DNA from: JACPNO01 sp963825405
Lineage (GTDB): Bacteria > Acidobacteriota > Terriglobia > Bryobacterales > Bryobacteraceae
DNA length: 64,000 nucleotides
Assembly: GCA_963825405.1 (NCBI GenBank)
Contig: CAWGTB010000005.1
Coordinates: 744,001-808,000 of the forward strand
Reading direction: 5' to 3'
Part shown: positions 47,419 through 56,487 of the stretch, in pieces
Layout of the letters: each line of letters opens with the position of its first letter
Numbering within the stretch: the first letter of the stretch is position 1
Notes under the pieces: generated by a model
Database searches by the model: none
Seen by the model: only the letters and a program-made list of their open reading frames with translations
Told to the model about the DNA's origin: nothing
Made by a program: the position numbers and the translations under genes

Positions 47419-48329
47419 GGCTGCCGGAAATGATCGTAACCCATCGGGGCTAATCGCCGGGCGTTCAGAAACACTGCGCCAGCTTTTCCGCGCCGCATGA
47501 CGCCGATTTTCGTCAATGGAATTCCCTGGTGCTGCGCCGGCACGCGCGTGCCCGGCGGAACGGTGAACAGCAATTCGTAATCCTCACCGCCGTGAAGCGC
47601 TTGCTCCAGGCTGGCTCCGCGAAAAATCGGCGGCGTGCCGATTTCGGCGGAAAGATTCGACGCGATCGCCAGGCGCCGCAGGTCAAGCGATAAACCGTCG
47701 CTCAAATCCATCGCTGCCGTTGCGTGCAATCGTTCGCGAAGGAACCGGCCGAGCGCCAGTCTGGGCGTCGGCTGCAAGTGGATACGCCAGGCCCGCCCTG
47801 CCCGTGTTTCCAGGCCCAGGGCAGAACCGCCCAGCGTTCCGGAAACGTAGATCGAATCGCCTGCCCGAGCGCCGCTGCGCAACAGGGCGCGGCCGCGCGG
47901 CACGCCGCCGCACACCACGATGTCGCACGACAATTGCGCCGATCGCGCCAGATCGCCGCCCGCCAGTACCGTGCCAGTTCGATCCGCAAGGCGCAGCAGT
48001 CCGCGATAGAAGCCGGAGATCCAGCGCGCGTCCGCCCATGCCGGCGCGGCCAGCGACACCAGGCAGAATTTCGGCGTTCCGCCCATGGCCGCGATGTCGC
48101 TCAATCCGCGCGCCAGGGCTTTGTGGCCGACTGCCGAAGGCGTGTGCGTGTCGCGGCGGAAGTGGACGTTCTCCAGCAGTTGATCGGTAGTGAACAGCAG
48201 GTCTTCTTTCGCGCCGCGCGGGCGGAACACGGCGCAATCGTCGCCAATGCCGGCGATTATCTCGGAATTCCTGGGGATCGAAACCCGCGCGCGGATCTGA
48301 TCGAGTATGGTTTCTTCGCGCGCGGCCAC
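47415..48329 (-). CDS. thiL: Thiamine-monophosphate kinase
   Basis: 304 residues. ThiL phosphorylates thiamine phosphate to thiamine diphosphate with ATP. Markers: IIAGIGDDCAVFR near residue 24 with metal-binding aspartates, FTTDQLLENVHFRRD near 47, ALARGLSDIAAMGG near 71, VLAGGDLARS near 119, DLSDGLSLDLRRLA near 207 and HGGEDYELLF near 243. It is encoded 14 kb away from the riboswitch-controlled thiC and has no riboswitch of its own that I can see. Confidence 0.93.
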   Translation of the reverse strand: MAAREETILDQIRARVSIPRNSEIIAGIGDDCAVFRPRGAKEDLLFTTDQLLENVHFRRDTHTPSAVGHKALARGLSDIAAMGGTPKFCLVSLAAPAWADARWISGFYRGLLRLADRTGTVLAGGDLARSAQLSCDIVVCGGVPRGRALLRSGARAGDSIYVSGTLGGSALGLETRAGRAWRIHLQPTPRLALGRFLRERLHATAAMDLSDGLSLDLRRLAIASNLSAEIGTPPIFRGASLEQALHGGEDYELLFTVPPGTRVPAQHQGIPLTKIGVMRRGKAGAVFLNARRLAPMGYDHFRQP

Positions 48330-48505
48330 TGGCAGATTCTAACGTGCCCGGCTTGACCGCACCAGCCCTATTTGAGAAAATCAAGCTGTTGTAAGAAATG
48401 GTTGTTCGTCGGCAAAATCGGGAGAACTGAGTAGAGCTACGAGGCGACCCTTCGTGGCTTTTTGCTTTTTTGGGACCCGAAAATACGCCGGACAATATCA
48501 GGAGA

Positions 48506-48715
48506 ATGGTAGTGAAAGAAAAAGGCATAGTGAAATGGTTTAACGCCGCAAAAGGCTACGGATTTATCCAGCGCGCCAGCGGTGACGATGTATTTGTCCA
48601 CTTTTCGGCCATCCAGGCGAATGGGTATCGCACCCTGGATGAAGGTGCGGAGGTAGAGTTCGAGGTGAAGCAGGGTCCGAAGGGACTGCAGGCCGAGAAC
48701 GTCAGTCGGCCGTAA
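48506..48715 (+). CDS. cspA: Cold-shock domain protein (CspA family)
   Basis: 69 residues, a single OB-fold cold-shock domain with both RNA-binding motifs, KGYGFIQR (RNP1) and VFVHFSAIQ (RNP2). It melts RNA structure and acts as an RNA chaperone or antiterminator. The ATG at 48506 lies only 1 base after AGGAG (48500-48504); the in-frame GTG at 48512 would be spaced 7 bases from it and give the common start MKEKGIVKWFN, so that start is equally likely. A terminator follows. Confidence 0.92.
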   Translation: MVVKEKGIVKWFNAAKGYGFIQRASGDDVFVHFSAIQANGYRTLDEGAEVEFEVKQGPKGLQAENVSRP

Positions 48716-48746
48716 TCGCCTTTCCCAAAACAAAGACAATTCAACG

Positions 48747-48774
48747 AAAGGGCCGCCGGCTTGGCGGCCTTTTC
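48747..48774 (+). terminator. Rho-independent terminator after the cold-shock gene
   Basis: GGCCGCC (48751-48757) pairs with GGCGGCC (48763-48769) around a five-base loop and is followed by TTTT; AAA before the stem can extend the pairing with the Ts. It lies 31 bases after the stop at 48715. Confidence 0.85.
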
Positions 48775-48836
48775 CATTTGTGGCTAAGGATGGGAATGGA
48801 AGTGCGCAGCCGGACTGGAGCATCGGCCGCTAAAAT

Positions 48837-49099
48837 ATGCCGCAGTTATTCGCTGTGATTCGCACGCGGGACCTGGCATGGCAGGAGTCGCGCTCGCTTG
48901 AGGCTCAGGAGGACTGGGGAGCCCACGCCGCCTTCTGGGAGGCCCGCTCGAAGGCACCAGCGATGTTCTACTCATTGTGCGAGCAGGGAGCTCGGACGAA
49001 ATCAGCGAACGTTTTGCGGCTGATCCATGGTCTGGCGAGCGAGACCTGCTGCGCGTCAGCCGGATTTCGCCCTGGAACCTGCGGCTGGGCTCGCTCTAA
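48837..49099 (+). pseudogene. YciI-family protein with an internal deletion
   Basis: The first 33 codons (MPQLFAVIRTRDLAWQESRS and on to HAAF) and, in another frame, the last 50 codons (GGPLEGTSDVLLIV to SPWNLRLGSL, stop at 49097) together form a YciI-like ferredoxin-fold protein. Between AAF and GGPLEG about 40 bases that would encode the usual loop and beta strand (family pattern M-x-x-L-x-x-x-G-x-x-x-x-GG) are missing, with loss of frame. Unlike the single-base breaks elsewhere, this is a real gap in the sequence, from gene decay or an assembly collapse. Confidence 0.65.
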
Positions 49100-49104
49100 G
49101 CGAA

Positions 49105-50503
49105 CTATTGCGGAGCCGGCCGGGATTTCAACACCTGGATCCGGTTGGATTCCATACGGAACAGGTAGTCGTAAGCCTTGAGTCCGTTGGGATCGGGCGC
49201 GGGTTGGCCCGTCTTCACGGTCCACACGAGCAGCGTCGGATCGCGGAGAACTACCTGGGCGATGACGGCTAGGTCGTAACGTGGCAAGGGATCGTCCAAA
49301 ATCAGCATCGTGCTCTTAGCAGGGACTCTGAGTCCCAACGTTTGAAAACTTTGAATGGCGGCGTCGACCTGGCGCTGCATATCGAAGAACGCAGGTCGAA
49401 ACTCTTTGCTCTTGATCACGGCTTCATAGCCAACGGCGAGGAGCGCGGCTGCCACCAGTACGGGCTGCCAACGCCGCAAACGGCCGGGTGCCTGAGACCA
49501 AAAGGGAACCGAACAACATTGCCCAACCGGCGAGCGGAATGTAGAGGCATGACCAAATTCGCCCGGAGAGAAACACGATAGGCAGCGGGCTGAGCACCAC
49601 GAAAATCTGGCAGAAGCGAAGCGGCGGTGCAGGCCTCCGCCATGCTACATAGCCGAGCAGCAGCCATAGCGCGATCGTTTTGGCCGGAGTAAAGAAAGCG
49701 CCTGCGTAAAACAGGCAATTGAGGTAAAGCGCCTGCTGTTCCATGAATCGCTGGCCGGTGAAGAGAGGGCGGTAAAGTTCCTGTTGGATGAGGGAGTCCG
49801 GCCCATGCAGCTTGCCGATCACATAAACCAGCGTCAGCATTCCCGAGAAGACGACCAGGCGCCCGTCTTTGCGCACCCAGTGCCAGATGTGGGCCCAACT
49901 ACCGGGTGGATGGTACAGCAGTTCATACGTAAATACGAAAACCGGAAACGTAACCGCCATTTCCTTGGAATTCAGCGCGCCGACGTACAGCAGCAGGACT
50001 GCGGCGGATTCCTTCCAGGTGAGGAGTCTGCCCAGGGAGCGAACTTTCACATAAACAACGAAGGCGGCGAAATAAAAAAAGAAGCAGAGGATGTCGTAAA
50101 TCACTGCGGTGATGACCTGCAAATCCGCCAGGAAGCCATGATTGCTGACCACGAAAGCAACAACGAAGGCCACCAGGTAGTCACCCGTAAGCAGGGCGGC
50201 GAAGCGCCAGATCAGAACCACGTTCGCTCCCAGGAGCAGGAAAATTACGACGCGATACGGAAGAGGATTCAACCCGGCGAAATGGAACAGGGGAAGATAA
50301 AAGGCCGCGCCCATCGGACGATAGAAGGTGGAAAAGAATAACAGATTCCCTTGCAGTGCCTTCCCGGCACCTGCGGTCCAGTAATAGTGCAGGTTGATCA
50401 AGTCATCGTTTCTGAAGCCCGCGTGCAGTCCGCCCCAGGCGGAACAGACAAAGTAGACCAGAACGATGGCCAAGCCGGCGAGCCGCCACTGCGGCGCGGT
50501 CAA
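49105..50503 (-). CDS. Multi-spanning membrane protein (GT39/PMT-like), one frameshift
   Basis: About 465 residues with roughly ten membrane helices. The N-terminal loop FRNDDLINLHYYW with paired aspartates resembles the first periplasmic loop of GT-C/PMT-type glycosyltransferases. The frame breaks near 49487; deleting one T gives RPLRRWQPVLVAAALLAVGYEAV, joining the last helix to a periplasmic C-terminal domain (MLILDDPLPRYDLAVIAQVVL). It probably glycosylates lipids or proteins at the membrane, but the family assignment is weak. Confidence 0.65.
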
Positions 50504-50572
50504 AAGAGCGGGAAGCGATCTTTGAGGCGGGTTCCGCGGTAGGGGTCGGAGCCATCCCGCGCATTATATGCT

Positions 50573-52489
50573 TTACGGTTCCAGATACACCGTTACGCGA
50601 TTGCTTTCCTGTCCATCCGCCGCCAGGTATAATTCTGCCGGGCCGGCGTTCACCAGGGTCGGAAGCTGCAGCTCGATCAAATAGAAGCCGACGTAGCCTG
50701 GGGCCAACGTGGCATGCGTCACGGCCACCGCGGCACCGTCCACATAGGCGCGCACGCCGGCCGCAACCCGCGGGGGATTGTCGAGCGGTGCGGCTCGGCC
50801 CGTGGGCCAGTCGGGCTGGACCCGTCCCAAGCCAGTCGCTAGAATCTGGATGCGCGCGCCGGAGCGGGCGGTATTCCGCGCGTCCAGCATCAAGCCGCTA
50901 TCCGCATCAAGCAGCAGCGGCGCACCCTCGCGGTCCACAAAAATGGCAGGCGAGACGGGCTGTACGGCCAACGAAAGCGATACCTGGGCTTCGCCGTCGA
51001 GGGTCAGCGAAACGGCGGGACCGCTGGCTTCGAACGGCACTTGGATTTGCGCGCCCGTTTCCGATGACGCCAACACCGGATATTCGATGCCGCTGGCGCG
51101 CGCCCCGCGCACCGGCCCGCCCAACACACTCACCAGCGATCCCGGCGCGGCGGCGCGATTAGTGAAATCGGCGGCGTTCACCACGCGCAGCGTTCGCGCA
51201 CGGTGCGGCGCCGGCGCAGCGTACACGCCGTAGCCGTCGAGCGCGACGTAGAGCTGGTTGCCGGCCGCGTCCAACATGACGTCGGTGGCGCGCGCAGCGG
51301 GAAGGGCGCCGGTTACGGGTGTCCACGCGGAAGCCGGCCCTGCTCCTTCGAGATCGGCGCGGGCGAAAAACACGCCGCTACTGGTGGCGGCATAAACCAC
51401 GCCGGCGGCGCGATCAGCGGTAACGCCGTAAGTGGGCGCCTCCGCCAGGTTGGCGGTGAGATCGTCCCAGAATCCGCCGGTATTGGTGGTGCGCAACACG
51501 TGCGGACCTTTGCCGCTCAGCGCGGCCAGGGCGACACGCGGCGATTGCTCGTCCACAAACAGCCGCTCGACGGGTCCGGATGCCGCCGGCCGGGAGAGAT
51601 TCCAGGTGCGGCCTGCATCGAGCGAGGCCCAGATGCGGCCATCCCGCGCTCCCGCGTAAGCGATGTCGCCGGAACCGGCTACCGCCGTCACTTCCGCTCC
51701 GAGCGCAGTCGAGTAGGCGCGCCGTAATTGCGTTTCCAACTCCAACCGCGTGCTGGAAGCCGGTTGCCAGGCACTCGATGGCCCGGCGCTGGTGGCCGGC
51801 ATCCATTCGAACGATCCCGCGCCCGCCACTTCAATGCGCATGCCGCGGCCATTGGCTGGCGCCGCCACCAGCTTTTCGACGGGCAGGTTGGGCAGGAACT
51901 GGTTCAGACCGGTCCAGGAGAGCCCGCCATCGGCCGATCGCCACAGTCCAGCGTCGTTCGCAAGTACCACTTGCTCCGGATTGGCGGGAGAGATCGCCAT
52001 ATCGTGTTGGTTGGGCCCGACGATGGATTGGTGGTTGAAACTGGTGAGATTGATCCAAGTCCGGCCGCCGTCGTCGGATCGATATAGGTGCTCTCCCAAA
52101 GCAAACAATGTTCGTGAATCGGTGGGATGAACGCGTACCACCGCGCCCGGCTCAGGCAGGCGGACGGCGTCCGGGGCCGCTATAGGTCCACTGCGCGCCG
52201 GAGGCTGGGCTAGCCGTGTCCAGTTCTCGAAATCCACTGTCCCGAAGATCGCGCCGGATGCCGAGCGCGCATATAAGCTGCTGGCATCGGGGGAAAACCA
52301 CACTTCGGCAACCGGCCCGCTAGCCGGCGCCGCCAGCATCCGTTGCATCGCCAGATTGCCGACCTTGCGCCACTCCGGCCGCTGCGCGAGCGGGGCGCTA
52401 GTCGACCCTACTTGAGCGAAGGCAGCGCTCCAGGCGATGAGCATGGAGCCGCACAGGCGGGCGAAAGATCGTGTATCCCCGTGACACAT
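50573..52489 (-). CDS. Secreted propeller protein with TIGR03437 (Solibacter) C-terminal domain
   Basis: 638 residues; a better start may be residue 16 (MLIAWSAAFAQ, 52444). The middle carries sortilin/YCF48-like propeller blades: YRSDDGGRTWINLTSF, LWRSADGGLSWTGLN, IWASLDAGRTWNLS and LRTTNTGGFWDDLT (Asp-box type). From about residue 430, VVNAADFTNRAAAPGSLVSVLGG through SNRVTVYL matches the TIGR03437 domain, found mostly in Acidobacteria and used here as a lineage marker. Function unknown, likely extracellular. Confidence 0.85.
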   Translation of the reverse strand: MCHGDTRSFARLCGSMLIAWSAAFAQVGSTSAPLAQRPEWRKVGNLAMQRMLAAPASGPVAEVWFSPDASSLYARSASGAIFGTVDFENWTRLAQPPARSGPIAAPDAVRLPEPGAVVRVHPTDSRTLFALGEHLYRSDDGGRTWINLTSFNHQSIVGPNQHDMAISPANPEQVVLANDAGLWRSADGGLSWTGLNQFLPNLPVEKLVAAPANGRGMRIEVAGAGSFEWMPATSAGPSSAWQPASSTRLELETQLRRAYSTALGAEVTAVAGSGDIAYAGARDGRIWASLDAGRTWNLSRPAASGPVERLFVDEQSPRVALAALSGKGPHVLRTTNTGGFWDDLTANLAEAPTYGVTADRAAGVVYAATSSGVFFARADLEGAGPASAWTPVTGALPAARATDVMLDAAGNQLYVALDGYGVYAAPAPHRARTLRVVNAADFTNRAAAPGSLVSVLGGPVRGARASGIEYPVLASSETGAQIQVPFEASGPAVSLTLDGEAQVSLSLAVQPVSPAIFVDREGAPLLLDADSGLMLDARNTARSGARIQILATGLGRVQPDWPTGRAAPLDNPPRVAAGVRAYVDGAAVAVTHATLAPGYVGFYLIELQLPTLVNAGPAELYLAADGQESNRVTVYLEP

Positions 52490-52647
52490 CGACGTGTCTT
52501 ATTTTACCGTATCGGCGGCAGGCGCCTTCTGAAAGACCCTGATTCGTTGAGATTTAGCGCAACCGGACTTGTGCGGCATGGTACTTGCAATGCACGTTTG
52601 ATGCTAGACTGGGCCTGTGTAGGGTGGTGGGTCTGGCGGGGAGACAG

Positions 52648-53442
52648 ATGTCCAGGGGCTCGACGAAAGAATTGTCGAAACTCGTAGCCGCGCTGGCGGT
52701 GTGTGCGCTCACTGCGTACGCCCAAACTTCGCCGGCCGCGCACCTGCGCAGCCTCACCGGACAGGTTTCGGTTCTGCGGGATAGCACGCCGTGGGCTTTG
52801 AGCGTCGGCAATGCCGTCGAGCCCGGCCAAATCATTCTGAGCGGTTCCGATGGCTTCGCGATTTTCGAAGTCTCGGACGGCAGCACCTTCGAAGTTTTCC
52901 CCAATTCGCGCGTGGTGTTTCGCGACAATCGCTCCAATTGGAAAGATCTGCTGGAAGTGCTCATCGGCCGCGTGAAGATCCATATCCAGAAGATCGGCGG
53001 CCAGCCCAATTACAACAAAGTGCGCACGCCCACCGCGGTGATCTCTGTTCGCGGCACTACCTTCGATGTCAGCGTGGAAGATGAGGACGCGACCACGCTG
53101 GTGATGGTCGAAGAAGGCCTGGTGGCGGTGCAGCATTCGCTGCTGCCGCGCGGCGATGCCAAGCTGCTGAGCGCCGGCGAATGGATTCGGGTGTACAAGA
53201 ATCAGCCGCTAGCATCGAAGACCGTGGATCGCGGCGGAGTGCTTCGCACGACACTGCGCGCGGCTGCCGACGCCATGTACGGGATTCTCTACCGGACTTC
53301 GCAAAGCAGCGGGAGCCCGGGTAGCACAGGTGGCTCCGGCAGTTCCGGTTCGACAACGGGCAGCGGCGGCGTAGGGGACAAGGGTTCAGGCACACCGCCT
53401 CCTCCCCCGCCACCACCTCCCCCGCCTCCGCCGAAGCACTAG
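52648..53442 (+). CDS. Secreted FecR-domain protein with polyproline tail
   Basis: 264 residues from the ATG at 52648, preceded by GGGGAGA; an upstream start at 52585 lacks support. A signal peptide (about residues 10-27) is followed by a FecR domain: LTGQVSVLRDSTPWALSVGNAVEPGQ, SDGSTFEVFPNSRV, KVRTPTAVISVRGTTFDVSVED. The C-terminus is low complexity, a Gly/Ser run and then 13 consecutive prolines before KH. In Acidobacteria such proteins occur outside iron signalling, so a role in FecA/FecI control is not implied. Divergent from the TIGR03437 gene. Confidence 0.82.
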   Translation: MSRGSTKELSKLVAALAVCALTAYAQTSPAAHLRSLTGQVSVLRDSTPWALSVGNAVEPGQIILSGSDGFAIFEVSDGSTFEVFPNSRVVFRDNRSNWKDLLEVLIGRVKIHIQKIGGQPNYNKVRTPTAVISVRGTTFDVSVEDEDATTLVMVEEGLVAVQHSLLPRGDAKLLSAGEWIRVYKNQPLASKTVDRGGVLRTTLRAAADAMYGILYRTSQSSGSPGSTGGSGSSGSTTGSGGVGDKGSGTPPPPPPPPPPPPPKH

Positions 53443-53485
53443 CGCGCGGCGCGCCTTGCAATATCCCAACGGTTCCGGCAACGCA

Positions 53486-54256
53486 ATGAGAGCGGTAATT
53501 CTCGCGATCGCACTTGCGACCTGCGCCTGCCAGCCTCACTCAAGCACAGACGGGATTCCGGTTTATAACTACGAAGTGGTGCGCGTCTATCCACATGACC
53601 CCAGAGCGTTTACGGAGGGCCTGTTTTATTTGAACGGATTCCTGTACGAGAGTACGGGTATTGTGGGGCAGTCATCAGTTCGGAAAGTCAAACTCGATAC
53701 GGGTGAGATTTTGCAGGCACGCGAGGTTCCCGTGCCCTACTTTGGCGAGGGAATCGTCAATTGGAAGGGCCGGCTGCTACAGCTTACGTATCAAACCCAA
53801 GTCGGCTTTGTCAGCGACCTCAGTACTTTTGCGCTGATCGGTGATTTCAAATATCCCGGGGAAGGATGGGCGCTTACTCAGGATGGCAAACGGATCATCA
53901 TGAGCGATGGCACGCCCGCACTGCGTTTCTGGGATCCGGAAACCTTACAGGAAACCGGCCGGGTAGTGGTTACCGCCGAAGGCCGTCCATTGGCCAATGT
54001 GAATGAACTGGAATGGGTCAAGGGCGAGATTTACGCCAACGTCTGGCATACGGATCTGATTGCAAGAATCGATCCTGGCACAGGGAGCGTCATCGGATGG
54101 ATCAACCTGGTGGGGTTGTGGCCAGGTTCCGATAACGAGGAAAAAACCCTGAACGGTATCGCGTATGACGCCGAGCGGGATCGTCTTTTCGTCACCGGAA
54201 AGGAATGGCCCAGTGTGTTTGAAATCCGATTGAAAGCGAGCGCCAATAGCCGCTAG
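53486..54256 (+). CDS. Glutaminyl-peptide cyclotransferase (PF05096), lipoprotein
   Basis: 256 residues from the ATG at 53486. MRAVILAIALATCACQ gives a lipobox-like cysteine. The five-bladed propeller of bacterial/plant-type glutamine cyclotransferases is clear: YPHDPRAFTEGLFYLNGFLYESTG, NELEWVKGEIYANVWHTDLIARIDP, NGIAYDAERDRLFVTGKEWPSVFEI. It forms N-terminal pyroglutamate from glutaminyl peptides, probably on exported proteins. Convergent with the CMD-family gene, stops adjacent. Confidence 0.88.
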   Translation: MRAVILAIALATCACQPHSSTDGIPVYNYEVVRVYPHDPRAFTEGLFYLNGFLYESTGIVGQSSVRKVKLDTGEILQAREVPVPYFGEGIVNWKGRLLQLTYQTQVGFVSDLSTFALIGDFKYPGEGWALTQDGKRIIMSDGTPALRFWDPETLQETGRVVVTAEGRPLANVNELEWVKGEIYANVWHTDLIARIDPGTGSVIGWINLVGLWPGSDNEEKTLNGIAYDAERDRLFVTGKEWPSVFEIRLKASANSR

Positions 54257-54655
54257 CTACCGCGGTTTAAATCTCTCGTCGATTTCCACCTGATAGCCGC
54301 TGGCCAGGCGATTGGTTTCGTTGGCCATGCCGGCGACTGCCATCAGCTCGGCGAACATCTGATCCGTCATGCCGGCTTTGCGCGCAGCCGCGGTGTGCGA
54401 CGCGATGCAGTAGCCGCATTGGTTGGTAGCGCTGATGGCGAGGTAGATCATTTCTTTCGTTACCGCATCGAGCGCGCCCGGCGCCATCACTTGCTTGATG
54501 CTTTCCCACGTCCGGCGCAGCGTGGCCGGGTCGCTGGCCAGCGCCTTCCAGAAATTATTGATCCAGTCCGTCTTGCGGGTAGCCATGATGTCGTCATAGA
54601 CGGCGCGCACTTCCGCGCTGGCGGATTCGTATTCGATGAGTCCCAAAGTTGCCAT
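54257..54655 (-). CDS. Carboxymuconolactone decarboxylase / AhpD-like protein
   Basis: 132 residues, PF02627. The redox motif CxxC with following histidine reads NQCGYCIASH near residue 80, as in AhpD-type peroxidase partners, and ALDAVTKEMIYLAISATN precedes it. It may reduce peroxides or act as a decarboxylase; the CxxCxxxH form favours a redox role. Divergent from potA with a 48-base shared upstream region. Confidence 0.85.
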   Translation of the reverse strand: MATLGLIEYESASAEVRAVYDDIMATRKTDWINNFWKALASDPATLRRTWESIKQVMAPGALDAVTKEMIYLAISATNQCGYCIASHTAAARKAGMTDQMFAELMAVAGMANETNRLASGYQVEIDERFKPR

Positions 54656-54703
54656 ATCGTTCTCCGCTGCAATTATCCCGTGGAAACGTTATATTTTTCA
54701 CAA

Positions 54704-55660
54704 GTGATTGCCGTTTTGGAACTTCGCGACTTGCAGCAGCACTATCCCGGGCATCGCGCTTTGAACGGCGTGTCGCTCCAGATTCCGCAGGGCAGTTTCT
54801 ACTCGCTGCTGGGACCTTCGGGGTGCGGCAAGACCACCACGCTCCGGTTGATTGCCGGCTTTGAACAGCCAACCAGCGGCGAAGTCTGGCTGGGGGGCGT
54901 TTGCGTGAATGGCCGTCCGCCTTACGAGCGCAACGTCAGCACGGTATTCCAGAGCTACGCGCTGTTCCCGCACATGACTGTCGAGGGCAACGTGGCATTC
55001 GGCTTGCGCCAGCAGGGCGCGGCTGACCCGGTGGCCAGCGTCACGCGCATCCTCGAGCTGATGGAACTGCGCGGCAAAGAGAAGCGATATCCTTCCGAAC
55101 TCTCCGGCGGCGAGCGCCAGCGCGTGGCTCTGGCGCGATCCCTCGTGCTGGCTCCTCAACTGTTGTTGCTCGACGAGCCGCTGGCGGCGCTCGATCCTAA
55201 ACTGCGCAAACAGATGCGCCATGAGCTTAAAGAGCTGCAGCGCCGCGTGGGCATCACGTTTCTGTTTGTCACCCACGATCAGGAAGAGGCGCTGGCCATG
55301 TCCGATTCCATCGCCGTGATGAATCAGGGCCGAATCGAACAAGTGGGATCGCCCGAAGACGCTTATCTGCGGCCGGCGACGCGCTTCGTGGCTGGATTTT
55401 TAGGCGCGGTGAATTGGATCGATGGCATTGGATTGCGCCCGGAAGTTACAGGCATTGCTCGCCAAGCTCCCGCCGATGTGGTGTCGCGCGCAGCTACAGT
55501 GGTGCATTCTACTTTTCTCGGCAATTGCATCCAGGTGATGGCGCGCCTCGATTCCGGCGAGCAGGCGGTGGCGGAACTGGCGCGAGGGAACGGCGCTTTT
55601 CAGACTGGTGAAGCCGTGCACCTCTATTGGAAGCCAGCCGACGAAATGCGTTTTCCATGA
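54704..55660 (+). CDS. potA: Spermidine/putrescine ABC transporter ATP-binding protein
   Basis: 318 residues from the GTG at 54704. Walker A GPSGCGKTT at 37-45, Q-loop FQSYALFPHM, signature LSGGERQRVALARSL, Walker B LLLLDEP and H-loop FVTHDQEE are intact. A C-terminal TOBE-type domain follows. It powers import by the PotB/PotC pair encoded next; the potB start overlaps the stop by 4 bases. The substrate call rests on the potABCD order and sequence type. Confidence 0.9.
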   Translation: MIAVLELRDLQQHYPGHRALNGVSLQIPQGSFYSLLGPSGCGKTTTLRLIAGFEQPTSGEVWLGGVCVNGRPPYERNVSTVFQSYALFPHMTVEGNVAFGLRQQGAADPVASVTRILELMELRGKEKRYPSELSGGERQRVALARSLVLAPQLLLLDEPLAALDPKLRKQMRHELKELQRRVGITFLFVTHDQEEALAMSDSIAVMNQGRIEQVGSPEDAYLRPATRFVAGFLGAVNWIDGIGLRPEVTGIARQAPADVVSRAATVVHSTFLGNCIQVMARLDSGEQAVAELARGNGAFQTGEAVHLYWKPADEMRFP

Positions 55661-56487
55661 GCCGCCTGCGCTTTTGGTTTCTGCTTCCGGCGCGGCTCTG
55701 GCTGCTATTGCTGTTCGCTTTCCCACTGGCCATCGTCTGCGCGTATAGCTTGCTGGAACGCGGCACGTACGGCGGCGTCGAGCTGCCCTGGACCCTGGAA
55801 AATTACCAGCGCCTGTTCGATCCGCTCTACGGCGTCATCTTTCTGCGCAGCTTCGTGCTGGCGCTGGCGGCGACGGCGATTTGTCTGGTGCTGGCGTTTC
55901 CGCTGGCGCTATTTATTTCGCGCGCGGGGCCGCGCAAAACGCTCTACTTGCATCTGGTGATCCTGCCGTTCTGGACCAGCTTTCTGGTGCGCACCTACGC
56001 GTGGCTCTTTCTGCTGCGCGACACCGGGCTCATCAACACGCTGCTCCAGAAAATGAAACTGATTTCCCAACCGCTGCCGCTGCTGTACAACGATGGCGCC
56101 GTGCTGCTGGGGCTGGTGTACGGCTTTCTGCCGTTCATGGTGCTGCCGCTGTATGCGACGCTGGAACGCCTGGATCCTGCGCTGCTCGAAGCCGCGGCGG
56201 ATTTGGGCGCGCGCCCATGGACGACGTTCTCTCGCGTAATCGTGCCGCTGGCCGGCCCCGGAATTTGGGCGGGATCGGCGCTGGTCTTCATTCCGTGTTT
56301 AGGCGCGTATCTCACGCCGGACTTGCTGGGCGGCGGCAAGACGGTGATGATCGGGAATCTGGTGCAAAACCAGTTCACCACCGCGCGCGATTGGCCCTTC
56401 GGCGCGGCAGCCTCCCTCGCGTTGATGGCTCTGGCCGCCGGCCTGCTGGCGGTTTTCATGCGCAGCCGGAGCAGGGAATTTCTGTGA
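55657..56487 (+). CDS. potB: Polyamine ABC transporter permease PotB
   Basis: 276 residues, six predicted helices. The EAA loop for contact with PotA reads LLEAAADLGARPWTTFSRVIVPLAGPGI. Strong PotB-like segments are HLVILPFWTSFLVRTYAWLF and IPCLGAYLTPDLLGGG, the latter typical of spermidine/putrescine permeases. The potC GTG overlaps the stop. Confidence 0.9.
   Translation: MSRLRFWFLLPARLWLLLLFAFPLAIVCAYSLLERGTYGGVELPWTLENYQRLFDPLYGVIFLRSFVLALAATAICLVLAFPLALFISRAGPRKTLYLHLVILPFWTSFLVRTYAWLFLLRDTGLINTLLQKMKLISQPLPLLYNDGAVLLGLVYGFLPFMVLPLYATLERLDPALLEAAADLGARPWTTFSRVIVPLAGPGIWAGSALVFIPCLGAYLTPDLLGGGKTVMIGNLVQNQFTTARDWPFGAAASLALMALAAGLLAVFMRSRSREFL

Noticed and set aside
53391..53436. CCN repeat tract as a mobile or regulatory repeat
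   Set aside because: It encodes the polyproline tail of the FecR protein in frame, so it is low-complexity coding sequence.
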